Shown: positions 43,681 to 51,182 of the stretch, one piece after another
How the letters are laid out: every line of letters starts with the position of its first letter
Position numbering within the stretch: position 1 is the first letter of the stretch
Source of the DNA: Chryseobacterium sp. 7
GTDB taxonomy: Bacteria; Bacteroidota; Bacteroidia; Flavobacteriales; Weeksellaceae
Direction: 5' to 3'
NCBI RefSeq assembly: GCF_003663845.1
Contig: NZ_RCCA01000001.1
Coordinates: 2,666,001 to 2,730,000, forward strand
DNA length: 64,000 bases
Notes under the pieces: generated by a model
What the model saw: the letters and a program-made list of their open reading frames with translations, nothing else
The model's database searches: none
Told to the model about the DNA's origin: nothing
Position numbers and translations under genes: made by a program

Positions 43681-44328
43681 TTAATTCCATTTTATAGGAT
43701 AAGGTCCGTAAAACGCGCTAAAGGTATTATCAGCACATTTTTTTCTGACAAAAAAGTTATAGTTCTGGGTTTTACTTAATCCTGTGTAGATGGCTTTTTG
43801 GCCTGTCATTGCTAATTGCCCACTCGCAGGTGGCGCAGAACTTATCGTCAAAACAGTTTCATACGCAGAAACGCCATCGTTATCCCAGGATACCGCAGCA
43901 TCAAAAGTAGAAGAAAGTGCGGAGGAAGTCGTTTTGGTATAAGTTGCATACGCTGGCTGTACACAAGTTGTCGTATTACCTGCCAAAACAGTAATAGGTC
44001 CCGCCCAGTTACTTCGTCCATTGTCTATTCCACAATTTTTTCTTACATAAAGATCATATTTACTATTCTGATAGAGCGGGAGGCTATAGGAATTTTTGTA
44101 GGTAACCACTGTTGTCCCATTTCCTAAAGAAAAGCCAGGTTCTCCATACTGCACTTCATAATACCCTTCGCCCATGGTGTTCATGTTCCAGGCAAGAGTA
44201 TTACTTCCTTTTTCAAATGTTAAATTTGTAGGTGTTCCACATTTAGCCTGCGGATCATATGGACTATCTCCTATGCATCCGACAGTAAATAATGCAAAGA
44301 AGAGTAAAATCAAAATTATTCTTTTCAT
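43681..44328 (-). CDS. lipoprotein with fibronectin type III-like repeats
   Basis: The 215-residue protein has a signal peptide with lipobox (FALFTVGC, Cys18). Two similar beta domains follow: CGTPTNLTFEKGSNTLAWNMN ... YDLYVRKNCG, and CVQPAYATY ... VSWDNDGVSAYETVL ... YNFFVRKKCAD. The paired YxxxVRKxC ends mark fibronectin type III-like repeats as found in Flavobacteriia surface proteins. Function unknown. Confidence 0.82.
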   Translation of the reverse strand: MKRIILILLFFALFTVGCIGDSPYDPQAKCGTPTNLTFEKGSNTLAWNMNTMGEGYYEVQYGEPGFSLGNGTTVVTYKNSYSLPLYQNSKYDLYVRKNCGIDNGRSNWAGPITVLAGNTTTCVQPAYATYTKTTSSALSSTFDAAVSWDNDGVSAYETVLTISSAPPASGQLAMTGQKAIYTGLSKTQNYNFFVRKKCADNTFSAFYGPYPIKWN

Positions 44329-44462
44329 CGTTATTTTTCAGACCGTGAATTTACCGTAATTTCTTTAATGAATAAATGTGCTCAACCTTGAATATATCCA
44401 AGTGAAAAGTCATGTATTTTATAAATGTACATTCACTATATTTACAAAAATTTAATACAGCT

Positions 44463-45425
44463 ATGTTAAAAGCAGGTTTGGTAGGTGCCGGACACTTGGG
44501 AAAAATACACTTAAAACTTCTTAATCAGTCAGATAGATATGAATTTGTAGGTTTCCACGATAAAGATGTTGAAAACGGAAAGAAACTAGAGGCCGAATTC
44601 GGGTATAGATATTTTGAAAATTTTGATGAATTGCTTGAGCAGATTGACATGCTAGACATTGTAACTCCCACAGTTTATCATTATGATTATGCATTAAAAG
44701 CCATTGAAAAAGGGCTTCATTTCTTTATTGAAAAACCGGTAACCCAGACGCTTGAGCAGGCCGAAGAAATTCTTCGTTTGTGCCAGGAAAAAGGAATCAA
44801 AGCACAGGTAGGACATGTTGAAAGATACAATCCTGCATTTATTGCTACGAAGGAATACATCAGCACTCCGATGTTTATTGAAATCCACAGACTGGCTGAA
44901 TTCAACCCGCGTGGTACGGATGTTTCTGTAGTATTGGATCTTATGATTCACGATCTTGATATTCTTTTAAGCATTGCGAAATCCAAAGTAAAAAACATCC
45001 ACGCAAGCGGTGTTTGTGTAGTAAGCAAAACTCCGGATATCGCCAATGCAAGAATAGAGTTTGAAAACGGATGTGTGGCTAACCTTACTACTTCCAGAAT
45101 TTCTATGAAAGCAATGAGAAAAAGCAGATTTTTCCAGAAAGATGCTTACATTTCCGTTGATTTCCTTGAGAAAAAGGCTGAAGTAATCAGAATGAAGGAT
45201 GCTCCTGAAAACCCTACTCCATTTGATATGATCATTGAAAATGCTGAGGGAGAAAAGAACCAGATCCTGTTTGAATATCCGAATATACAGCCTAACAATG
45301 CTATTTTGGATGAATTGAATTCTTTTGCAGATGCCATCACTGGTGACAAAAATGTAGAGGTTTCTCTTGAAGACGGTACTGAAGCGTTGAAAGTGGCTTT
45401 AGAGATTATGAAACTGATCAGCTAA
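44463..45425 (+). CDS. Gfo/Idh/MocA family oxidoreductase
   Basis: The ATG at 44463 (MLKAGLVGAGHLGKIHLK) begins at the Rossmann fold; a reading from 44412 adds 17 meaningless residues. The 320-residue protein has the GxGxxG motif in VGAGHLG and the EKP motif in FIEKPVTQTLEQAEEI (Lys near 93), plus HVERYNPAF and MIHDLDILLSI. It uses NAD(P) on a sugar or other hydroxy substrate that is not defined. A TATATTTA box at 44437-44444 resembles the -7 element. Confidence 0.92.
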   Translation: MLKAGLVGAGHLGKIHLKLLNQSDRYEFVGFHDKDVENGKKLEAEFGYRYFENFDELLEQIDMLDIVTPTVYHYDYALKAIEKGLHFFIEKPVTQTLEQAEEILRLCQEKGIKAQVGHVERYNPAFIATKEYISTPMFIEIHRLAEFNPRGTDVSVVLDLMIHDLDILLSIAKSKVKNIHASGVCVVSKTPDIANARIEFENGCVANLTTSRISMKAMRKSRFFQKDAYISVDFLEKKAEVIRMKDAPENPTPFDMIIENAEGEKNQILFEYPNIQPNNAILDELNSFADAITGDKNVEVSLEDGTEALKVALEIMKLIS

Positions 45426-45868
45426 AAATTTACTATTGTATTAACAGCAATATATACAATGCTATCTTATAATCAGAATAAACGGAGTATAAGATAGCAT
45501 TTTCTATTTTTATAACGCAAAGTTTCCTTTTTGGCTATGAATTATATTGAGTGAGCAAAGGTTGAATCGATTAAAAATCGATTTGATGAAGCCGTAGATT
45601 TATTTGATCTATTCGTACTTTTACTTTAGTAATTTACATAAGCAAATAAAAACTTTTCATTAATAATTGCTTATTTATCAATAAAAAAACATTTTCAAAC
45701 TAAAAAAACAATATATTTGGAAAATAATTCAATACAATATTGAAAGATTTTGTTTTACATATATGGATATCTGACATCATTAATGATCTGAATACAGATT
45801 CATCTTGTAATGTCAGCATTCTCTATAATTTCTAATATTTCCCTATTATTTAAACCATTAAAACTACT
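45426..45868. other. intergenic region before GH5 gene
   Basis: The 443-bp gap contains a terminator at 45458-45501 and an AATCGATTAAAAATCGATT palindrome near 45567. A long AT-rich stretch leads to the glycosidase gene. No ORF is supported. Confidence 0.5.
45458..45501 (+). terminator. terminator after Gfo/Idh/MocA gene
   Basis: AATGCTATCTTATA (45458-45471) and TATAAGATAGCATT (45488-45501) form a perfect 14-bp stem, followed by TTCTATTTTT. Confidence 0.8.
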
Positions 45869-47599
45869 ATGAAAAGAGCCATTCTATTATCCGCAGTTTT
45901 ATTGTCTCAATTTGGGACATCACAATTACTGAAGACTTCAGGACAGAAAATCGTAAATGATAAAGGTGAAAACATTCAATTGAAAGGCCTTGGCCTTGGT
46001 GGTTGGATGCTTCAGGAAGGATATATGCTGAAAACTGCTGATTTTGCAGGCCCTCAGTATAAGATTAAGGAGAAAATTGCAGAATTAATTGGTGAAGACG
46101 GAATGAATGAGTTCTACAAAGCATATCTGAAAAACGGAATTACCAAGCAGGATATTGATTTTTTAGCCAAAGCCGGATTCAATTCTATAAGACTGCCAAT
46201 GCATTACAATCTTTATACGCTGCCTATTGAAAAAGAGCCTGCAAAAGGAAAAGATACATGGCTGGATGAAGGTTTTAAAATGACAGATGACCTTCTTCAA
46301 TGGTGTACAGATAACAAAATATACCTGATTCTGGATCTTCATGCAGCTCCGGGAGGTCAGGGAAATGATGCCAATATCTCTGATAATGATAAGTCTAAAC
46401 CATCGCTTTGGGCGAATGAAGAAAATCAGAGAAAAACGGTTGCATTATGGAAAAGATTGGCTGAAAGGTATAAAGATAATCCATGGATTGGAGGTTATGA
46501 CCTGATTAATGAACCCAATATCAATTTCACAGGAAAAAACCCGAACGGTACTGATGAAATGTCTAATGCTCCGCTTTGGAAACTTCAAAAGGACATCACA
46601 ACAGCCATCAGAGAGGTTGACAAAAAGCATATTATTTTCATTGAAGGAAACGGCTGGGGAAACAATTATAACGGATTACCGGCTATCTGGGATAACAATA
46701 TGGCTTTCAGCTTCCATAAATACTGGAATTACAATGATGATCAGACGCTGAAATTCGCACTGGATCTCAGAGAGAAGCACAATATGCCAATCTGGCTTGG
46801 TGAGACTGGTGAGAATTCAAACGTTTGGTTTACTGAACTGATCCAGCTTTTGGGTAAACACAATATCGGGTATGCATTCTGGCCGATGAAAAAGATTGAT
46901 AATATTGCCGGAATTAACAATGTAAAAATCACTCCTGAGTATGAAAAGCTATTGGATTACTGGAAAAATGGCGGTGAAAAACCATCTAAAGAGTATGCAA
47001 AAAAAGCTTTACTACAGATTGCCGACAATTATAAGCTGAACAATACGGAGATTAAAAGAGATGTGATTGATGCCATGTTCAGACAGCTTACAGATGCTTC
47101 TACAAAACCGTTCAGAAACCATCAGGCTCCGGGAAGAATATTTGCTTCGGAATATGATTTGGGAAGAATGGAATCTGCGTATCTGGATAAGGATTTCATT
47201 AATCTTTGGGTAAGTGATCCGGCTAAGAGATCAGAATGGAACTCCGGGCAACAAATGAGAAATGATGGAGTGGATATTTATAAATGTAACGACAAGGTTA
47301 CGAACCAATATTATGTAGGGAAAACAGAAACCGGAGAATGGCTTCAGTATACAGTCCAGTCGAAAGGAGATAAAAATTATACGTTAGACATCAGGTATTC
47401 TGCGGCGGCTGATTCTAAAATAAGAATTGAAACTGCTTCCGGAAAAGTTTTAGCTACAGTATCGCTGGCATCTACCGGTGGAAATGAAAACTGGAAAACG
47501 GTTTCAGCAAAAAATATCAGCCTTCAGAAAGGAGAAAATAAAATCAGAATCGTCTTTGAAAATGATGGTGCCAATCTGAATTATTTTGAATTGAAATAG
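45869..47599 (+). CDS. secreted glycoside hydrolase family 5 enzyme with CBM6-type module
   Basis: The 576-residue protein has a signal peptide (to about 18), a GH5 domain with LGGWMLQEGY, AGFNSIRLPMHY, the acid/base E215 in YDLINEPN and the nucleophile E312 in IWLGETGE. The C-terminal part from about 420 (FASEYDLGRMESAYLD, NDGVDIYKC, GEWLQYTVQ, NWKTVS, NKIRIVFEN) resembles a CBM6 carbohydrate-binding module. It breaks beta-glucans, mannans or similar polymers. No type IX sorting domain is evident. A terminator separates it from the beta-lactamase. Confidence 0.93.
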   Translation: MKRAILLSAVLLSQFGTSQLLKTSGQKIVNDKGENIQLKGLGLGGWMLQEGYMLKTADFAGPQYKIKEKIAELIGEDGMNEFYKAYLKNGITKQDIDFLAKAGFNSIRLPMHYNLYTLPIEKEPAKGKDTWLDEGFKMTDDLLQWCTDNKIYLILDLHAAPGGQGNDANISDNDKSKPSLWANEENQRKTVALWKRLAERYKDNPWIGGYDLINEPNINFTGKNPNGTDEMSNAPLWKLQKDITTAIREVDKKHIIFIEGNGWGNNYNGLPAIWDNNMAFSFHKYWNYNDDQTLKFALDLREKHNMPIWLGETGENSNVWFTELIQLLGKHNIGYAFWPMKKIDNIAGINNVKITPEYEKLLDYWKNGGEKPSKEYAKKALLQIADNYKLNNTEIKRDVIDAMFRQLTDASTKPFRNHQAPGRIFASEYDLGRMESAYLDKDFINLWVSDPAKRSEWNSGQQMRNDGVDIYKCNDKVTNQYYVGKTETGEWLQYTVQSKGDKNYTLDIRYSAAADSKIRIETASGKVLATVSLASTGGNENWKTVSAKNISLQKGENKIRIVFENDGANLNYFELK

Positions 47600-47619
47600 T
47601 AATAATTATCTTAAATTGC

Positions 47620-47655
47620 AGCTCTCTTTTGGTCTTCAGAAGAGAGCTTTTTTAA
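47620..47655 (+). terminator. terminator after GH5 gene
   Basis: AGCTCTCTT (47620-47628) and AAGAGAGCT (47640-47648) form a 9-bp stem, followed by TTTTTTAA. Confidence 0.75.
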
Positions 47656-47665
47656 TGATACGATT

Positions 47666-48544
47666 ATGAAAAAAACAACATTCTTTTTTCTTCTGATCTC
47701 AGCATTTACATTTGCTCAGACATCTCAGTTAGAACAGAAAGTAAGTTCAATTCTTAAGAACAAGAAAGCAACGGTAGGGGTTTCTGTTCTGGGTTTTGAA
47801 AATGGTTTTAAATATGATAAAAACGCAGATAAAAAGCTCCCTATGCAAAGTGTATTCAAATTCCATATTGCAGCAGCAGTTTTAAATTCTGTTGATAAAG
47901 GCAGGCTTTCACTGGATCAGAAAATCAAATTGAATAAATCAAACTTACTGGAAAATACATGGTCGCCACTTCGTGATCAATATGCCGGAAAAGATGTAGA
48001 AATACCATTAAGTGAAGTGATTGAATATACGGTTGCCAAAAGTGATAACAATGGTTGTGATATTCTTCTCAAATTATTGGGTGGTACTCAAACGGTGCAG
48101 AAATTCATGGATTCTAAAGGAGTGAAAGGTTTTCAAATCAAATATAATGAAGAAGCCATGCATAAAGACTGGAATGTTCAGTATCAAAATTACAGCACCA
48201 CAAACTCTGCAGTCGATGTCCTTAAAAAGTTCTATGACGGAAAATTATTATCCAAAAAATCTACAGATTACCTGATGAAAGTAATGTGGTCTACCTCTAC
48301 CGGATTAAATAAAATGGTAGAACAGCTTCCGAAAAACACTCCCGTGGCAAGAAAAACGGGATCTTCCGGAAAGAATGATGCAGGTTTAACGGGTGCAGAA
48401 AATGAAATTGGGATCATTACTTTACCGAATGGCAAACATTATGCATTAGCTGTATTTGTCAGTAACTCAATGGAAACAGATGCGGTTAACTGCAAGATGA
48501 TTTCGGATATTTCCAGAGAAGTCTGGGAATATTTTAATAAATAA
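47666..48544 (+). CDS. bla: class A beta-lactamase, CGA/CIA-like
   Basis: The 292-residue protein has a signal peptide (FFFLLISAFTFAQ) and all class A motifs: SVFK with Ser62 as nucleophile, SDN at 126-128, Glu in NEEAMHKDW (162/163) as general base, and KTG at 230-232. The subclass A2 layout resembles chromosomal extended-spectrum enzymes of Chryseobacterium (CGA-1 of C. gleum, CIA of C. indologenes), as I recall them. It would hydrolyse penicillins and cephalosporins in the periplasm. It is followed by a small secreted protein gene. Confidence 0.95.
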   Translation: MKKTTFFFLLISAFTFAQTSQLEQKVSSILKNKKATVGVSVLGFENGFKYDKNADKKLPMQSVFKFHIAAAVLNSVDKGRLSLDQKIKLNKSNLLENTWSPLRDQYAGKDVEIPLSEVIEYTVAKSDNNGCDILLKLLGGTQTVQKFMDSKGVKGFQIKYNEEAMHKDWNVQYQNYSTTNSAVDVLKKFYDGKLLSKKSTDYLMKVMWSTSTGLNKMVEQLPKNTPVARKTGSSGKNDAGLTGAENEIGIITLPNGKHYALAVFVSNSMETDAVNCKMISDISREVWEYFNK

Positions 48545-48576
48545 AATTTTAAGCTTATTTTTAAAGCGATTTTAAC

Positions 48577-48987
48577 ATGAAAAAATTAATAGTAACAACG
48601 GCTCTATTTGCTTTTACATTCTTTTATTCTCAAAAGAATCAGAATTATTTACAGATAAGCTACGGAAGTGTCTGCTGTGGCCCTGCATCTGATAAGCCTG
48701 TGATGAGCTTTCTGAAAGATTTTAAGAATAAAAGCCAAATCAAAAGTATGGAAGTTCTGATCCAAAAAGGAAGAGGCAGAGAAGGCGAATATACCTTGTA
48801 TGTAGGCACAGATTTTCTTACAAAGAATCAAAAAAATCGTCTTGTAAGAGGATTAACAGCGGCTATTTCTAACCAGAACAACAGTAAGAAAAGCAAAAAT
48901 GTGGGCAATGTTTTCTTTGATTCTACAGCGGTTGTTACACAATCTGAACTTGCAGACGTAAAAAATTTAACTATCTATAAAAAATAA
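48577..48987 (+). CDS. secreted hypothetical protein
   Basis: The 136-residue protein has a signal peptide (LIVTTALFAFTFFYSQ) and the start SYGSVCCGPASDKPVM with a Cys pair, then a mixed alpha/beta body (GRGREGEYTLYVGTDFL). It is a Flavobacteriia hypothetical family without known function. It lies 32 bp after bla and 6 bp before the next dehydrogenase, probably co-transcribed. Confidence 0.78.
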   Translation: MKKLIVTTALFAFTFFYSQKNQNYLQISYGSVCCGPASDKPVMSFLKDFKNKSQIKSMEVLIQKGRGREGEYTLYVGTDFLTKNQKNRLVRGLTAAISNQNNSKKSKNVGNVFFDSTAVVTQSELADVKNLTIYKK

Positions 48988-48993
48988 AGGAAA

Positions 48994-49887
48994 ATGATCA
49001 AAAACATTGTAGTTATCGGAGCGGGAACCATGGGGAATGGTATTGCACATACTTTCGCACAAAGCGGTTTTAAAGTAAACCTTGTAGACGTATCCCAGGA
49101 AGCTTTGGACAGAGGTGTAAAAACCATTACTACCAATCTTGACAGAATCATTGCAAAAGGAAACCTTACAGAGGAGCAAAAAGCGGAAACTTTAGGTAAC
49201 ATCACTACTTTTACGGCACTGAATGATGCAGTGGGAGCTGCTGATCTTATTGTAGAGGCTGCTACAGAAAACATGGATCTTAAATTGAAGATCTTTGGTC
49301 AAATGGATGAACTGGCTCCTGCCAACTGTATTCTTGCAACCAATACTTCATCTATATCTATCACAAAAATTGCTGCCGCTACCAAAAGAGCTGATAAAGT
49401 AATCGGTATGCACTTCATGAATCCGGTTCCCATCATGAAACTGGTAGAAATCATCAAAGGATATTCTACATCTAAAGAGACTTTTGATGCTATTTATGAC
49501 ATGAGTAAAACGCTAGGGAAAGTTCCTGTAGAGGTGAATGACTATCCAGGTTTTGTGGCTAACAGAATTTTGATGCCAATGATCAATGAGTCTATCGAAA
49601 CACTTTATAACGGAGTGGCTGGTGTAGAAGAAATTGATACGGTAATGAAATTGGGAATGGCTCACCCGATGGGTCCGCTTCAGCTGGCAGACTTTATTGG
49701 TCTTGATGTATGTCTTGCGATCCTGAATGTAATGTATGACGGTTTCAAAAATCCTAAGTACGCTCCCAACCCATTGCTTGTAAATATGGTGACAGCCGGG
49801 AAACTGGGTGTAAAATCAGGAGAAGGATTCTACGATTATTCTGAAAGCAAAAAAGCTGAAAAAGTTTCAAAAATGTTTTTGAAGTAA
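48994..49887 (+). CDS. 3-hydroxybutyryl/3-hydroxyacyl-CoA dehydrogenase
   Basis: The 297-residue protein has the NAD motif VIGAGTMGNGIAHTFAQSGF (near 5-24), the catalytic His in GMHFMNPVPIMKLVE, and the C-terminal dimer domain with DYPGFVANRILMPMINES and GMAHPMGPLQLADFIGLD. It oxidises or reduces (3S)-3-hydroxyacyl-CoA esters in fatty acid or butanoyl-CoA metabolism. Length is typical of stand-alone Hbd/PaaH-like enzymes. Confidence 0.95.
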   Translation: MIKNIVVIGAGTMGNGIAHTFAQSGFKVNLVDVSQEALDRGVKTITTNLDRIIAKGNLTEEQKAETLGNITTFTALNDAVGAADLIVEAATENMDLKLKIFGQMDELAPANCILATNTSSISITKIAAATKRADKVIGMHFMNPVPIMKLVEIIKGYSTSKETFDAIYDMSKTLGKVPVEVNDYPGFVANRILMPMINESIETLYNGVAGVEEIDTVMKLGMAHPMGPLQLADFIGLDVCLAILNVMYDGFKNPKYAPNPLLVNMVTAGKLGVKSGEGFYDYSESKKAEKVSKMFLK

Positions 49888-49938
49888 TTTTAAGTCAATA
49901 ATTTTATTTATCTTTGAGAAAGTTAAAACATTAAAAAA

Positions 49939-50178
49939 ATGAAATTACCAAAGTTTTTATTAGCAGATAATTCGGAATTTCCAGAGGATCTATTCGTAGT
50001 TCATACAGAATATCCAAGATTTATCTTAAACGTTGAGGAAGAAGAAGTTGAGTGGTTAGATGATCTTGAAGGTGATGATGAAGAAACAATGGCAGACGAG
50101 GCTACTAAAGTAGTAGAAGCAGCATTCAAATGGTGTGACGAAGAGTTGGCTAAGTACGACGAAGAAGAGGAAGATTAA
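49939..50178 (+). CDS. acidic small conserved hypothetical protein
   Basis: The 79-residue protein starts MKLPKFLLADNSEFPEDLFV, continues with HTEYPRFILNVEEEEVEWL, and ends in an acidic tail (AKYDEEEED). It is a conserved Bacteroidota protein of unknown function in my recollection. It has no signal or membrane segment. A strong terminator follows. Confidence 0.85.
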   Translation: MKLPKFLLADNSEFPEDLFVVHTEYPRFILNVEEEEVEWLDDLEGDDEETMADEATKVVEAAFKWCDEELAKYDEEEED

Positions 50179-50196
50179 TAACACTCTAAACATAAA

Positions 50197-50220
50197 AAAG
50201 GAACTCAATTGAGTTCCTTT
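50197..50220 (+). terminator. terminator after small acidic protein
   Basis: AAAGGAACTCAATTGAGTTCC is the start of a perfect 24-bp palindrome, followed by a T run. It may also serve the opposite META gene. Confidence 0.8.
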
Positions 50221-50227
50221 TGTTTTT

Positions 50228-50638
50228 TTATTCTGATTTTGTGAATTTCAATAGTAAAAGATTGTCTTTATACAATTCTAAAGTATTTCCGGAAATCACA
50301 TATTTATTAGCCTTTCCCATCATATCCATAAAGTTCTGCTCTACTCCAATGTTGCTGCACATCATTTTTGTAGATCCCATCTGTCCAGCTGTAAAGCCGC
50401 CTGTAGACGGATCTATAGAAGCCGTTCCGAAATAGTTGTTACATCCCGCATTTCCAGTGATCTTTTCTCCTTCAATATTTAATGTTGGAACCTTACCTTT
50501 TACCGTTTCAGCCAATGTCCATTTTGTATTGGCAAGAGCAGGCTGAGCTTTTCCTACTTTAGATGCAGACGGGCTCGTCATAGATCCACATGAAGCCAAA
50601 ACTGCAGCAGTACATATACTTAAAAAAAGATTTTTCAT
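50228..50638 (-). CDS. META domain (HslJ-like) lipoprotein
   Basis: The 136-residue protein has a lipobox (LASC, Cys17) and a META domain: NTKWTLAETVKGK, GEKITGNAGCNNYFGTASID, GGFTAGQMGSTKMMCSN, and TLELYKDNLLLLKF. META/HslJ proteins are outer-membrane or periplasmic lipoproteins linked to stress and motility in other species. The precise role is unknown. It is convergent with the acidic protein gene. Confidence 0.9.
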   Translation of the reverse strand: MKNLFLSICTAAVLASCGSMTSPSASKVGKAQPALANTKWTLAETVKGKVPTLNIEGEKITGNAGCNNYFGTASIDPSTGGFTAGQMGSTKMMCSNIGVEQNFMDMMGKANKYVISGNTLELYKDNLLLLKFTKSE

Positions 50639-50777
50639 TTTTTACTTTTTGAATTAACCCAAATTTACGGAAATTATATTATCTAAACGGGTTGCCACGA
50701 ATTTTATTATTCTTTAACACTTGATATTTTGAATATTTTTCCGGTCAAAAGATGTTATTTATAGAGTTATAAGTTAT

Positions 50778-50848
50778 AAAACGCAAAGACGCGAATTTCT
50801 TAATATACAAAAGGTTTAAGGCGCAAAGATTTTATCTCCGATAAAATT
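50778..50848. repeat. 72-bp dispersed intergenic repeat, copy 4
   Basis: It starts AAAACGCAAAGACGCGAATTT and ends AAAGATTTTATCTCCG plus ATAAAATT; TTTAAGGCGC is in the middle. It is 71 bp long. Confidence 0.75.
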
Positions 50849-51128
50849 CCCCTGTTTGTCATTCCGGGCAAAGCAAGGAATCTATATTCTAATTGGTTTA
50901 TAAAATATGCTGAGACTGCTACTGAGTGACAAAGGCAGTGGATAATTGCTTTTATACAAAACCTTCCATTTTAAACACTAATAACACTAATATACTCACA
51001 AATATCACAAATGCTATTCATAGGAACGGGTTAGCATAGTCGAAGGGAGCCCGTTTACTTAAAACCAATATTCAATTGGCTTTAGCCGGAACATTTTAAT
51101 ACATTTTTATTAAGCCTTTAAAAACAAA

Positions 51129-51152
51129 AAACGGACTTAAAAAAGTCCGTTT
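51129..51152 (-). terminator. terminator after pheT
   Basis: AAACGGACTT and AAGTCCGTTT form a 10-bp stem with an A4 loop, with T-rich sequence after it on the minus strand. Confidence 0.8.
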
Positions 51153-51182
51153 CTTTTATTGTGAAATATATATTTTCAATAA

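Larger units (their letters stand above)
50639..51182. other. intergenic region with several decayed repeats
   Basis: The 544-bp gap holds a 72-bp repeat, a TGTCATTCCGGGCAAAGC motif (50858-50875), an AACGGGTTAGCATAGTCGA hairpin region near 51020 and a GGCTTTAGCC motif near 51078. No ORF is supported. Confidence 0.6.
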
